A stretch of 64,000 nucleotides of DNA from Spirosoma agri (GCF_010747415.1 NZ_JAAGNZ010000004.1:124001-188000); one strand, 5' to 3'; shown: positions 1 through 9,565, counted from the first letter of the stretch. Notes: generated from the sequence alone by a model not told the origin. Numbers and translations are program-made.

Positions 1-472
1 ACCGATACGAAACGATGAGCAATCGTTTAAACGAAGATTTAAACGTTTTCATAATGTTGATGCGCTACTGAACGCTCAGTGTATTCTTGCAAGATAAGTA
101 TCAACGGCTTAGAAGGGGCTTAAGCAACGATTAGAAATTCCTTAGAAGTGCCTATGACTTGCCGGGTTCGGTTGATTGTCCGATGAACCCGCGTGGTAGG
201 AACGAGATGTGATCTTCGTAGAGATAACCCTCGCTGTACGTCTTTCAACAGGCACTTTACTAGCCTATTCATCGGATCAGCAGCAGGCTGAACGTAAGTA
301 CAGGGAGCGACAAACGATTGAATAATTATACAGTGTTAGGTTAAGTAATCTCAGATCGTGGCAACTAGTCATCTACATACAATGAGTATAGGCCAATACA
401 TGCCAAAGCAGCAACTAGTCGCTAAAAAATAAGTCAACGTTATAAGAACAATAAAGCATATCTTGCTGTATG
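1..472. other. non-coding stretch, nothing recognised
   Basis: No convincing reading frame or RNA was seen. The octamer caactagt occurs twice about 50 bases apart (near 363 and 412), which may be chance. Confidence 0.4.
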
Positions 473-871
473 TCAGCCTTTAGACTCTATTTTTTTACAA
501 TAAACACTATCAACATCAGGCTCGATGGACCGTTTAGTTCGGTCGATGTACACCTGTATTTCATGAAATAAGCTAGCTGGGTTTGTCCAGTCGGCTGGCC
601 GGACGTGGAAGGGCTTGAGTACCCAGTGGAGATGCTCGAAAACAACCCGGTCGGCAAACTGTTTCTGATCGATTTGAATCTGATAGGCATCACCTGACTG
701 ATTTAGTTTGGCCAACAGGGCCGGTTCAGCTGTTTCTAAGGAATGACGCCGTTTACGAATCGTGGATGGCCTATCGCTCGACATCGTGTGTGTATCCAGT
801 AATAACCGCGCATATTCGGTTACGCTGTACCAGATTGTATGTTGATGGATAACGTAGCGAATGGGCTGCAT
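473..871 (-). CDS. hypothetical protein, 132 aa
   Basis: The family is not recognised. The 132-residue product has no signal peptide or membrane segment and is rich in charged and aromatic residues. Its middle (about residues 30-45) is basic with a run of Arg and Lys, which might suit nucleic acid binding, but no motif supports that. The gene begins 12 bases after the end of the broken VIT1-like gene on the same strand, so the two may share a transcript. The frame is open over its whole length and lies alone in its region, which makes it plausible rather than certain. Confidence 0.5.
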   Translation of the reverse strand: MQPIRYVIHQHTIWYSVTEYARLLLDTHTMSSDRPSTIRKRRHSLETAEPALLAKLNQSGDAYQIQIDQKQFADRVVFEHLHWVLKPFHVRPADWTNPASLFHEIQVYIDRTKRSIEPDVDSVYCKKIESKG

Positions 872-883
872 GTGACTGGTGCT

Positions 884-1601
884 TTATTGAATTAAACGGG
901 CAACGCCAAAGGCAGCCGCAGCCGCCAACGCACCAATCAGCATCACCTTAAACGCCCCGCTAACAGGTGGCTGTCCAGTGACTTTGCTCTTGAAATAGCC
1001 GAAGACAAACAAACAGATCAGGGTCAGTCCGCACGAATACAGCAGGGCCTCATGCGGGCTGGCAAGCAGGAAATAAGGGGATAGCGGCACCAGTCCCCCA
1101 GCTACGTAGGAAAGCCCGATGGTTAGCGCACTTTTCGTGGCCCGGTTGGGGTCCGGCTCGTCAAGCCCCAGTTCATACTGCATCATGAAGTCCACCGCAC
1201 CGGCGGCCCGGCCACTTGGTTTTATCCTTCGCCAGTTCATCGGCGATAGTCGTTTACAAGGCCGGACTCAAGCCCATCTCGGCAAAGACTTTCCGAACTT
1301 CTTCTTTTTCTCGCTCGGGAACGGTTTCCACTTCCATCATCTCCCGCCGACGTTCCGACTCATAATGGTCGGCTTCGGTACGTCCCGCCAGGTAGCCACC
1401 CAAGCCCATGGCAATCGATCCGGCTACGATTTCGGCAATACCTGCCGTAACGACCAGGGATGAATCGGCCACGGCACCGCTCAGACCTGCGGCCAGCGCA
1501 AAGGGAACCGTCAAGCCGTCCGACATACCAATAACGATGTCGGAAATCATGGCTGAACTGCGGAGATGCTGTTCATGGTGGATATAACCCGTATCTGCCA
1601 T
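884..1601 (-). pseudogene. VIT1/CCC1-family Fe/Mn transporter, disrupted
   Basis: The two halves of one vacuolar-iron-transporter-type protein lie in different frames. The upstream half (1254-1601) carries the first membrane helices, with the typical segment ISDIVIGMSDGLTVPFALAAG, and the acidic, Glu-rich cytoplasmic region that binds metal in this family. The downstream half (884-1240) starts around VDFMMQYELGLDEPDPNRA and holds the remaining helices. Between them is an in-frame TAA at 1254-1256, after MGLSPAL, where relatives usually have an amino acid such as Gln. The reading continues as TTIADELAKDKTKW. Next come 16 extra bases at 1196-1211, flanked by GTGG on both sides, which shift the frame before VDFMM. 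Known family members move Fe2+ or Mn2+ out of the cytoplasm. A split two-subunit product is possible but less likely. Confidence 0.8.
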
Positions 1602-1779
1602 CTAGTTAGGAATGAATTACGTGTTGCGTTCGCCTGCGATGGGTACGGTAAACCAGCCAGTCAGAGACCAATTGGTTACTGATGAAGAAATGGCGGCTTC
1701 GTAGGTTCGCAAACCAACGCCCGATACCACTCCAGGGCGGTAACGGGCATTGATTCATTAGTTTCTATGCATCAAGACG

Positions 1780-4077
1780 CTATTCGTCTTTAACATCGTA
1801 CCGGTCTAGCATCATCACCTTGTTCCAGGCCGCCACGAAATCATGTACAAAACGTTCTTGTGCATCATCCGCCCCGTACACTTCGGCGATGTTACGCAGC
1901 TGCGCATTGGACCCAAAAATCAGATCGCACCGGGTGGCCGTGTACTTGACATCGCCACTCTTCCGATCCCGGATGTTGAAGAACATCTCCTGCGGATCCT
2001 GAGGAAACCACACATAATCCATGCTGGTCAACACCTGAAAAAAGTCGTTGGTCAGCTGCCCCGGACGGTCCGTAAACACCCCGTGCTTCGAGTAATCGTA
2101 ATTCTGGTCCAGCACCCGCAGGCCACCCACTAGTACCGTCCACTCCGGCGCGGTTAGCGTCAGCAACTGAGCCCGGTCCAGGAAGATCCGCTCGGGAGGC
2201 ACCCGGTAGCCTACGTTGTCATTATGGTAATTCTTGAAACCGTCCGACACCGGCTTGAGCCAGTTGAAGCTTTCCACATCGGTCAGTTCCAGAGTCGTAT
2301 CGACGCGGCCCGGCGTAAACGGAACGCTCACCGCAACACCCGCATCATGAGCCGCTTTTTCAACGGCCACGCAGCCACCCAGTACGATCAGATCAGCCAG
2401 TGAAACGCGTTTGTTGCCCGACTGGCTGCTGACAAAGTCGCTCTGAATACCGCGCAATGTCTGCAACACCCGGTTCAGTTCGTCGGGTCGGTTGAGTTCC
2501 CAGCTGTTCTGGGGTTCCAGACTGATGCGGGCCCCGTTGGCACCACCCCGCTTGTCCGAGTGGCGATACACCGAGGCCGCCGACCAGGCCGCCGATACCA
2601 GCGCCGACACGGTGAGACCACTGTTCAGGATGTGCTGCTTCAGGGTAGCGATATCAGCCTCGTCGATCAGCTCGTAATCCCGGTCGGGTCGGGGGTCCTG
2701 CCAGATCATGTCATCGGCGGGTACTTCGGGACCCAGGTAGCGTTCTTTTGGGCCCATATCCCGGTGCGTCAGCTTGTACCAGGCTCTTGAAAACGCGTCC
2801 GTGAAGTAATCGAAATCAGATAGGAACTTCTCGCATATTTTGCGGTATTCCGGGTCTACCTTGAGCGCGATGTCGGAGGTCATCATCATCAGATTATTCA
2901 GCTGACCAGCGACGTGAGCATCCGGCGTTTTAGGCGCGGTTGGATCAATTGGCGTCCATTGGGTCGAACCAGCCGGACTTTCCACCTTCTTCCAGTCGAA
3001 CGTGAGCAGGTTCTCCAGGTACGAGTTGTCCCACTGGGTAGGATGCTGGGTCCAGGAACCCTCGATCCCATTCGTCATGGTGTTCACGCCGTTGCCCGAA
3101 CCAACCGGATTGTGCCAGCCAAAGCCCTGTGCGTGAATGGGGGCAGCTTCGGGAGCTGCGCCGATCTTTTCCGGGGCCACCATGCCGTGACTCTTACCGA
3201 AGGCGTGTCCACCGGCAATCAGGGCTACCGTTTCTTCATCGCCCATGGCCATCCGGGCAAACGATTCGCGAATTTCGCGGGCTGAATCCTGCGGATCACC
3301 GTTGTTGGCCGGTCCTTCCGGGTTCACGTAAATCAGCGCCTGGTGAGTAGCGGCCAGCGGGTTTTCCAGATCGTAGTGGGCATCTTTGGGTTGACCCACC
3401 CAGCGCAAGTTGTTGTTTACCATCTCGTCGGGGTGGCCTTTGTGGTTGGCCGATGCCGGCACCTGATCGACGGGTTTGCCGCCCCAGAACTCAGGCCCCC
3501 AGTACGTACTGCGGTCGGGCTCCCAGGCATCCCGGCGTCCGCCCCCGAAGCCAAACGTAGGGAAATTCATAATTTCGAGCGCGCAGTTGCCGGTCAATAC
3601 AATCAGATCGGCCCAGGACAACGACGCCCCGTATTTTTTCTTGATGGGCCACAGCAACCGGCGTGACTTGTCGGTATTGCCGTTATCCCACCAGGAGTTG
3701 ATGGGTGCAAACCGCTGCATGGCTTGTCCCGCGCCCCCTCGTCCGTCGGCAATGCGGTAGGTACCCGCCGAGTGCCAGGCCATGCGAATCATTTGCGGCC
3801 CATAGTTGGCGTAGTCGGCGGGCCACCAATCCTGCGAATCGACGAGCAGCGCTTTGATATCCTGCTTCAATTGCGGAAAGTCAATCTTGTTGAACAGTTC
3901 TTTGTAACTCTCGTCGCTCAGGGGATTGGCCGCTGGCTGATCCTGGTGAAGCAATTCAACCGGCAGGCGGTTGGGCCACCAGTCGTCAATCTGGGGGGCG
4001 GTTCCCAGGGCACCGCCTACGCGGGTACCTCTGAATGGGCATTGCTCAAGTCCTTCGGGATTATCAATGAAGTTCAT
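1780..4077 (-). CDS. katG: catalase-peroxidase KatG
   Basis: This bifunctional heme enzyme breaks down H2O2 as catalase and peroxidase. The 765-residue length fits the family's duplicated two-domain form. Distal active-site residues appear in RMAWHSAGTYR (Arg98, Trp101, His102). The proximal heme ligand is His291 in GGHAFGKSHG. The residues that form the family's Met-Tyr-Trp adduct are all present: Trp101, Tyr250 in IYVNPEGP and Met276 in ARMAMGD, with the usual 26-residue Tyr-Met spacing. The C-terminal half repeats the peroxidase fold without heme ligands. There is no signal peptide, so it should be cytoplasmic. It follows dps by 78 bases on the same strand and is probably co-transcribed with it. 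Confidence 0.97.
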   Translation of the reverse strand: MNFIDNPEGLEQCPFRGTRVGGALGTAPQIDDWWPNRLPVELLHQDQPAANPLSDESYKELFNKIDFPQLKQDIKALLVDSQDWWPADYANYGPQMIRMAWHSAGTYRIADGRGGAGQAMQRFAPINSWWDNGNTDKSRRLLWPIKKKYGASLSWADLIVLTGNCALEIMNFPTFGFGGGRRDAWEPDRSTYWGPEFWGGKPVDQVPASANHKGHPDEMVNNNLRWVGQPKDAHYDLENPLAATHQALIYVNPEGPANNGDPQDSAREIRESFARMAMGDEETVALIAGGHAFGKSHGMVAPEKIGAAPEAAPIHAQGFGWHNPVGSGNGVNTMTNGIEGSWTQHPTQWDNSYLENLLTFDWKKVESPAGSTQWTPIDPTAPKTPDAHVAGQLNNLMMMTSDIALKVDPEYRKICEKFLSDFDYFTDAFSRAWYKLTHRDMGPKERYLGPEVPADDMIWQDPRPDRDYELIDEADIATLKQHILNSGLTVSALVSAAWSAASVYRHSDKRGGANGARISLEPQNSWELNRPDELNRVLQTLRGIQSDFVSSQSGNKRVSLADLIVLGGCVAVEKAAHDAGVAVSVPFTPGRVDTTLELTDVESFNWLKPVSDGFKNYHNDNVGYRVPPERIFLDRAQLLTLTAPEWTVLVGGLRVLDQNYDYSKHGVFTDRPGQLTNDFFQVLTSMDYVWFPQDPQEMFFNIRDRKSGDVKYTATRCDLIFGSNAQLRNIAEVYGADDAQERFVHDFVAAWNKVMMLDRYDVKDE

Positions 4078-4155
4078 CGTGAATTTTTGTAATGAATAAA
4101 CCGGTGTACTAATTAAAAAAAGGTAGTGTAGTGATGGGATCGGATAGCCGACGCT

Positions 4156-4815
4156 TTACTGCATGTGTACGCGGAACTGCCAAACCTGCTTGTCCAGCAT
4201 ATAACTTAGGTCCTGAAATTTATTGGATGTAACCTCGTCGCCATTTTTGGCCGTGCTTTCTACCCGTTGACGGACGCGTTTAGCGATAGTAAAAATGCGC
4301 TCGGTCATAATGGCCAATACCTGCCGATCTGACAGGAAGCCAGCCGGAAACTTGGGCAGGCTGGCGGTCTGCACAATGGTCTCAGTGCGTCCATCGGTCG
4401 GAATACCGATCTGAAGCTGCCGCTCGGCCAGCAAATCAGCCTGTTGGCGGTACGTATCAGCGTACTCCTGCAATTGTTCATGCAACGGTAAATAAAGTGG
4501 TCCGCGCAGGTTCCAGTGTGACTGTTTAGCGTCGTGGAAAAGCTCCAGCAGCTCAACTACGGTGGCCTGTAGATCAGTGTTGATGGCGGCCCGCTTTTCG
4601 GCTTCCAGGGGAATCCACTGATCCGCCTTTTCATTTCGATAATTACCTAAGTCCGATCCGGATGAACCACCCGGTGCAGGGGCTACCCCGGTAGGGTTAG
4701 GCGGGGTTGTTTCGGCGTTACGCCGGGTTTGCGCCAGAACAGGTTGAGCGACTAATACCAGGACAAATACACCACTGGCAACACACATTTTCAGTTTACT
4801 AATCTGAAATTTCAT
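4156..4815 (-). CDS. Dps-family ferritin-like protein with signal peptide
   Basis: Residues 80-219 form a Dps/ferritin-like four-helix domain. The ferroxidase ligands follow Dps spacing exactly: His100 (SHWN), His112 (LHEQ), Asp127 and Glu131 (DLLAER). Dps proteins oxidise Fe2+ with H2O2 and store the iron, protecting DNA. Unusually, the domain follows a clear signal peptide (residues 1-28, cleavage near VLAQ) and a Pro/Gly-rich linker (residues 33-55), so the protein should be exported to the periplasm or envelope, away from DNA. It lies 71 bases after the four-helix membrane protein and 78 before katG, on the same strand, which suggests a peroxide/iron operon. A second Met at residue 10 would shorten the signal peptide but keep it. 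Confidence 0.92.
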   Translation of the reverse strand: MKFQISKLKMCVASGVFVLVLVAQPVLAQTRRNAETTPPNPTGVAPAPGGSSGSDLGNYRNEKADQWIPLEAEKRAAINTDLQATVVELLELFHDAKQSHWNLRGPLYLPLHEQLQEYADTYRQQADLLAERQLQIGIPTDGRTETIVQTASLPKFPAGFLSDRQVLAIMTERIFTIAKRVRQRVESTAKNGDEVTSNKFQDLSYMLDKQVWQFRVHMQ

Positions 4816-4886
4816 AACAATTGAAAAAACTGAGTTTAAAAATGAATTGTTTATAGAATAGGAACTTGGTATTCATGTTGGAAGAG

Positions 4887-5357
4887 TTAGTTGGTCGCCG
4901 GGGGATTGGGGACTGATTCGGCGCGCAACTCAGTGTGCCTGATGAGGCCACCCAAACGGCCTACATTGGCCATCAGGCCAAAGGTGATGATCGACAGAAT
5001 GAAGATCAGCACAGGTAAAAACCGCAGCTGTTTTGCCCGTTGCCAACTCAGGGTTAGTAGCGACAGGAGTGCCGTCAGGTACATACCGATGTTGGCTATG
5101 TCGGCGGCTTCTTCGTGTACGTGTAGTCGTGGTCGGTCGAGTGCATGAATCGACTTCAGGTAGTGTTCCGCGCTCTCACCCGTCTGGTTTGTGACTACCG
5201 TAGTGATACCCATCAGAACAAACAGACCAAAACTAAGCTGAATGACAGACGCCTGGCGACGGATAAGGCCATAGCCCAGCACGATGGTCGCCAGTAGGCT
5301 ACCAACAATTGGGAAGTGATTCACCAGCAGGTGCCAGTGTGCTCCATTGAGATGCAT
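4887..5357 (-). CDS. four-helix membrane protein, DUF2231-like
   Basis: The 156-residue protein has four predicted membrane helices (about residues 13-30, 38-55, 88-105 and 112-130). Conserved-looking His residues sit near the ends of helices (GAHWHLLVNHFP at the N terminus and LHVHEEAAD in the middle), a pattern that can bind heme or metal. The layout resembles DUF2231-type membrane proteins found near redox genes in Bacteroidota, but that match is from memory and not certain. It is the first gene of a likely operon with the exported Dps and katG, so a role in envelope redox or peroxide handling is inferred from position. Confidence 0.7.
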   Translation of the reverse strand: MHLNGAHWHLLVNHFPIVGSLLATIVLGYGLIRRQASVIQLSFGLFVLMGITTVVTNQTGESAEHYLKSIHALDRPRLHVHEEAADIANIGMYLTALLSLLTLSWQRAKQLRFLPVLIFILSIITFGLMANVGRLGGLIRHTELRAESVPNPPATN

Positions 5358-5633
5358 ACGAAATGAATTTTTAGGGTAAATGGGTATACAATAAGCTGAA
5401 GATGGTCAGCCGGGTGCAGAACTCATTGGTGCGGTTGGCATCAACGAGACAGACTAGTCAGCGGTGTCCAGTACGCCTAAGCGAACAGGATAACTACTAC
5501 CCAGAGCGCGGTAAATCCGGTCTCGAAGGCTACTAAACAGTAAATAATCCGTAAAAAGACAGCGATTGGGTCAGGCGAGCAACCATACCACACGTTTTGT
5601 ATGGGCACACTTCGGCCAGGGGCATACTACAAA

Positions 5634-6020
5634 CTACGCTCGGGGGGGATTGATCAGGGCGAAAACCGCCAGAAAGGCATATAGGTCCGCCTTACGGAAG
5701 AAACCAGCTCTGGCCAAAATCAGCCAGTGTACGGGCGAAATAGCCACCAACTGAACCGCGTTCGGAGTGTAAACCGATACGGAATGACTGCTGGAAGGAA
5801 GATTCTGGTGTGAATGGTTTGGATGCTTCTGGTGCTCAGAATTAGCCCCGTAATGCATCTTAAGGAACTCCGTAAAGCTCAGGCTTGGATCGGCCTGTCG
5901 GTGTTGCTGAAAGTGCAGCATCAGATCGCCCCAGTGGGCCGACTGATCAATGCCAAAGCCGGGGAGCAAACTCCCACCCAGCATCCAGCACGCTAACACA
6001 ATAGCAATAAACGATCTCAT
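5634..6020 (-). CDS. hypothetical His-rich exported or membrane protein, 128 aa
   Basis: The product begins with a signal-like hydrophobic segment (residues 1-22). A middle region rich in His follows (residues 55-80, several spaced His as in EHQKHPNHSHQN), then a C-terminal hydrophobic stretch (about residues 88-122). Such His clusters often bind Zn, Cu, Ni or Co, and similar small His-rich proteins sit near metal transport genes in Bacteroidota, so metal sensing or buffering is a reasonable guess. The gene lies 277 bases upstream of the Dps/katG block on the same strand, probably with its own promoter. No named family was recognised. Confidence 0.6.
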   Translation of the reverse strand: MRSFIAIVLACWMLGGSLLPGFGIDQSAHWGDLMLHFQQHRQADPSLSFTEFLKMHYGANSEHQKHPNHSHQNLPSSSHSVSVYTPNAVQLVAISPVHWLILARAGFFRKADLYAFLAVFALINPPRA

Positions 6021-6482
6021 ACTGACTCAACATTACTGTTAGGTGAAAGTTTCAACATTTGTTAATTTGGAAATAGACTAAAATGATTGGGTTACTCATG
6101 CTAGTAATATCTGTTAGCTATTTATCGACTACATGGCTTTATGGTTAACTAGTCGCCAGGTATACCACCTTGACCTCCGATCAGTTTGCCAGATTGTCTA
6201 CAAAGGTTATGTCAAAAATTACCCCATTGTTCCAAAGCAAACCACCGTTTGTTTAAAAATACATCGTTTCGGGTTTAGCGTGTTTGCGGAGTATGGGCCC
6301 TTCAGAATACCACGCGGATAAGTTAATAGCTATCCAGTCAGCACGCCACCGCAGCGCAATACACGGGCAAACGGTTCCAGAGCCCCTTCACTGCCTTTAC
6401 GCTGAAGCGGCCCGGAAGCAAGCCCTACGAAGCGGGGTTATCCTGATTCATAGATCAACCAAGTCACCACGGAAAAGTGGGT
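6021..6482. other. intergenic, nothing recognised
   Basis: Short open frames on the plus strand (6133-6493) have no recognisable content. The right end adjoins the AraC-type relic. Confidence 0.4.
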
Positions 6483-6699
6483 CTACCAGTTGAACAATCG
6501 CCGGAAGTCCAGCGGGGACAGGTTAGTCTTCATGTCAAAATAGCTTGCTGAACGACTGCGGATGTTCAAAGCCAAGCCGGTAAGCGATCTCGGCAATCAA
6601 GCGTGAAGTAGCGCTCAATAAATCTTTCAACTGTTCGATAACCGCCTGTCGATCATAGTGATGTGTAGTCTGCCCTGTGAGCGGATCTAGAATATTCTA
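6483..6699 (-). pseudogene. relic of an AraC-family regulator (C-terminal HTH only)
   Basis: Translation on the minus strand gives DPLTGQTTHHYD, a helix region, then IAEIAYRLGFEHPQSFSKLF, followed after a frame change by DMKTNLSPLDFRRLFNW and a stop at 6483-6485. This matches, position by position, the last 70 residues of the three intact paralogous AraC regulators at 8595, 23316 and 38247 (for example SEIAYKLGFEHPQSFSKLF). The N-terminal ligand domain and the first HTH helix are gone, and a TGA appears directly after SKLF. It is therefore a decayed fourth copy of the same regulator type, missed by ORF finders because it is short and frameshifted. Confidence 0.8.
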
Positions 6700-7249
6700 G
6701 CATGTCGCTTTAGTTACGGGCGGATACTGCGAGCTGCTATACTGCACGGATGGCAAACCGTTTTTCTGGCCTCGTGAGCTATACGTTTTAAAAGATAAAA
6801 GGGTGCAACACGCGTCTTACCCCTCTCTCTGCCAAATTAAATTGGTCTGCTTGAGGCTCCCTATTTCTTCTGCACGGTTGCCTGCAGTTCGTGAGGATAA
6901 CTCATGGCAATAGCGCTAGTCTCATCCAGATTCCTCACATAGAAGCGTACAGATTATCACATACGCATGAGTTGGGCCTTTAATCCTGCCCGTTTTCACT
7001 GGACGCGTTCTCCGGGGCAATACCATTATCTCACTTCTTCCACAGAACGCATCCAGTGTGAGAGAGCAAACCTACTCGCTCAGACACGAGTGGAGAAGTC
7101 AAAACGATTGCCAACCCTTCCCAATTGACGGCCAGTGTGGGGTAAGTCGCTTTGAATAAAATGTCGCTCCTGAACAAGCCCACTAAAGCGTGGTTTATCT
7201 AAAAACACCCCTGCTCCCAATTTCTTTTTAACTACAACGAGGCCACCCA
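6700..7249. other. intergenic upstream of the CaCA exchanger
   Basis: No gene was recognised. The stretch probably carries the promoter of the exchanger gene at 7250; no clear TAnnTTTG box was assigned. Confidence 0.35.
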
Positions 7250-8287
7250 ATGTTCGATTCCGTTTCGCTCCTAGCCTTAGGCCTAATTTTCGTGGCAGCG
7301 GCAGTCGTTGTTTGGCGGGCGGGTATAACCTTGTCAAACACCACGGATGCGCTCGACAAACATTTCGGCCTGGGCGACGCGCTGGGAGGAATCATCGTGT
7401 TGGCGATCGTGACCAATCTACCCGAAATTGCCATTACCGTGAGCGCGGCCATGAGTAATAAAGTCGAACTGGCGGTGGGAAATATTTTGGGGGGTATCGC
7501 CCTACAAACGCTGGTACTGGTGCTCCTCGATGCAGTCGGCGTTGGTAAGCAGGACACACTGACGGCCAAGCAGTCGTCATTGACGCCAGTGCTGGAAGGG
7601 TCGCTGGTGATTGCCATGTTGACGCTCGTGGTCATGGGTCATCAGTTGCCTGGTGACCTTGTCTTCGCGCGCCTGACGCCCGACAGTGTGTTGCTCGTGG
7701 GCACTTGGGTAGTTGGCGTATGGCTTATTGGCCGAGCTCACAAGGGCCTGCCCTGGCAAATCAACTCGCCGGTGCAGGCTGCTCAAAAAGAGCCCACCGG
7801 GGCTAATAAGCGCAGTATAGGTCAAACGCTATGGCTGTTTGGTCTAGCGGCACTGGCGACGCTGGCGGGCGGAGTGATGCTGGAGGAGAGTGGGGATGCG
7901 ATGGCCAAACAACTGGGGATGGACGGGGTACTCTTTGGGGCAACGGTACTGGCAGCCGCCACCTCCCTGCCCGAAGTATCGACGGGGCTGGCTTCTATCA
8001 GAAACAAGAATTATACGCTGGCCGTCAGCGATATATTTGGTGGAAACGCCTTCCTGCCCGTCTTATTGGTGTTGGCAACGGTTGTTTCGGGGAAGCCCGT
8101 ACTGCCTACCGCTCAAAAAAGCGATATGTATCTTACTGGCCTGGGAATTCTGGTTACTATTCCCTACATCTTTGGGGCCTTGTTTCGCCCCAAACGCCAG
8201 ATAGCCCGCATGGGACTGGACTCATTCGTTGTACTGCTTATTTACCTTTTTGGTGCAATCGGCCTTTTCGTCATCGCCCGTAAATAG
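7250..8287 (+). CDS. sodium/calcium exchanger family (CaCA) membrane protein
   Basis: The 345-residue protein shows the two inverted alpha repeats that form the cation path in the CaCA superfamily. Alpha-1 is at about residues 46-82 (GGIIVLAIVTNLPEIAIT, then GNILGG). Alpha-2 is at about residues 226-265 (GATVLAAATSLPEVSTG, then SDIFGGN). The acidic Glu in each NLPE/SLPE motif is the expected ion ligand. About ten membrane helices are visible, with a hydrophilic loop near residues 165-190 between the halves. Family members exchange Ca2+ or another cation for Na+ or H+ across the inner membrane; the exact ion cannot be read here. It stands alone in its direction. Confidence 0.9.
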   Translation: MFDSVSLLALGLIFVAAAVVVWRAGITLSNTTDALDKHFGLGDALGGIIVLAIVTNLPEIAITVSAAMSNKVELAVGNILGGIALQTLVLVLLDAVGVGKQDTLTAKQSSLTPVLEGSLVIAMLTLVVMGHQLPGDLVFARLTPDSVLLVGTWVVGVWLIGRAHKGLPWQINSPVQAAQKEPTGANKRSIGQTLWLFGLAALATLAGGVMLEESGDAMAKQLGMDGVLFGATVLAAATSLPEVSTGLASIRNKNYTLAVSDIFGGNAFLPVLLVLATVVSGKPVLPTAQKSDMYLTGLGILVTIPYIFGALFRPKRQIARMGLDSFVVLLIYLFGAIGLFVIARK

Positions 8288-8594
8288 CCCGCTCTACCTC
8301 TGCTAAAGCGGTCTTTGAGACTCGGTCATATCTAGTATGATTAGCTTGTAAGGTAATAAAACAGCCCCGCATCCAAGTAAGCCAACCGCCTATGAACGCA
8401 TGAATAAAATGATTACCCTAGCCTGGCGCATTGGGTTGGAATTACCTGCGGGCGGTGATTGCCGATCAGTATTTAGCCATGCCCCTTCGTCTCATAAAGG
8501 AGCGATTTACGAGAGCCTGAATACTAGACGGATCTACACAAGATTAATCTGGTGGGGACTGGGCGATCCGGTTATGTAACAACTTCACAACTAA
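8288..8594. other. intergenic, nothing recognised
   Basis: This lies between the convergent exchanger and AraC genes. A 59-codon frame at 8400-8579 (plus strand) has no family features and is probably chance. Confidence 0.4.
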
Positions 8595-9509
8595 CTAATT
8601 GAAGGAATCACGAAAGGCGACCGGAGAGGAGTCCGTCTTCGTTTTAAACAACTTGCTGAACGATTGGGGGTGCTCAAAACCTAGTTTGTACGCAATTTCA
8701 CTAATCGACAACCTTGTTGTTGATAGCAGTTCTTTGGCCTTACCAATGAGCTTCTCATGGATATGTTGTTGCGCGTTTTGCCCCGTCAGCGTTTTGAGCA
8801 GACTACTCAGGTAGGTAGGCGACAAATGGAGTTCCTGGGCCAGATAGCCCACCGTTGGCAAGCCCGATTTGATCAGTTCATCACCCGCAAAATAGGCCTC
8901 CAGCAGGGCCTCGAATCGGTCCAGTAACGCGTGGTTGATCGTTCGGCGGGTGATAAATTGCCGTTGGTAAAACCGGTTCGAATAGTTAAGTAATACCTCG
9001 AGTTGGGCAACGAGGATGGCCTGACTGAACTTGTCGATGGGCGTTTGATAATCCCGCTGAATCTGCTGGAGGAGGGCAACGACCATGGATTCTTCCGTGT
9101 CCGATAAAAACAGCGCTTCCCGAATGGAATAATCAAAATACTCGTAGGTTCGAATCCCTTTGGCCAGGGAAGTACCCCATAGAAAATCGGGGTGAATCAT
9201 TAATAGCCAACCGGTATGCTCATGGACTTCCTCATCTGTAATCGTAAGCACTTGGCCCGGCGCCAGAAAGACCATCACCCCTTCCGCAAAGTCGATCGGC
9301 TGTTGGCCATACTTTATCGGCCCGTTGACGTTTCGTTTCAGCGCAATGCAGTAGAAGTTATTGACTAGGCTTCGGGGCTTTTCCGTTCGCCCTGGTTTTA
9401 TATCTTCGAACCGGACCACGCTAATCAGTGGATGACTTGGTTTGGGAATATTGGCCAGTTGATGATAGGCAGATATGGTATCGATCCGGTAAGGCGGCTG
9501 GGTGGACAT
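8595..9509 (-). CDS. AraC-family transcriptional regulator (paralogue 1)
   Basis: Residues 1-190 form a cupin-like sensing domain with the signatures KYGQQPIDFAEGV, PGQVLTI and MIHPDFLW. Residues 205-304 carry the paired AraC helix-turn-helix, including YLAQELHLSPTYLSSLLKTL and ISEIAYKLGFEHPQSFSKLF. The protein closely resembles the regulators at 23316-24233 and 38247-39167 and the relic at 6483, so all four stem from one ancestor. It lies 56 bases downstream of a QorB-like oxidoreductase gene on the same strand and probably controls that gene in response to a small hydrophobic or electrophilic compound. That role is inferred from position. Confidence 0.92.
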   Translation of the reverse strand: MSTQPPYRIDTISAYHQLANIPKPSHPLISVVRFEDIKPGRTEKPRSLVNNFYCIALKRNVNGPIKYGQQPIDFAEGVMVFLAPGQVLTITDEEVHEHTGWLLMIHPDFLWGTSLAKGIRTYEYFDYSIREALFLSDTEESMVVALLQQIQRDYQTPIDKFSQAILVAQLEVLLNYSNRFYQRQFITRRTINHALLDRFEALLEAYFAGDELIKSGLPTVGYLAQELHLSPTYLSSLLKTLTGQNAQQHIHEKLIGKAKELLSTTRLSISEIAYKLGFEHPQSFSKLFKTKTDSSPVAFRDSFN

Positions 9510-9565
9510 GATTCGACGGGTTTACGGCCCCTAACTTGCTTTCGTGTAAAGCTAAAACGTTTTGG

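Noticed and set aside
362..420. Repeated caactagt octamer as a possible repeat array
   Set aside because: Only two copies at this place, and the core actagt occurs in many spots of the window by chance.
1820..4092. Several plus-strand open frames across katG
   Set aside because: They are antisense shadows of the GC-rich katG gene and show no protein family features.
8400..8579. 59-codon plus-strand frame between exchanger and AraC genes
   Set aside because: No domain, signal or conserved pattern; likely chance.
9120..9160. tRNA-like ggttcgaatcc box
   Set aside because: It lies inside the AraC gene and no cloverleaf can be formed around it.
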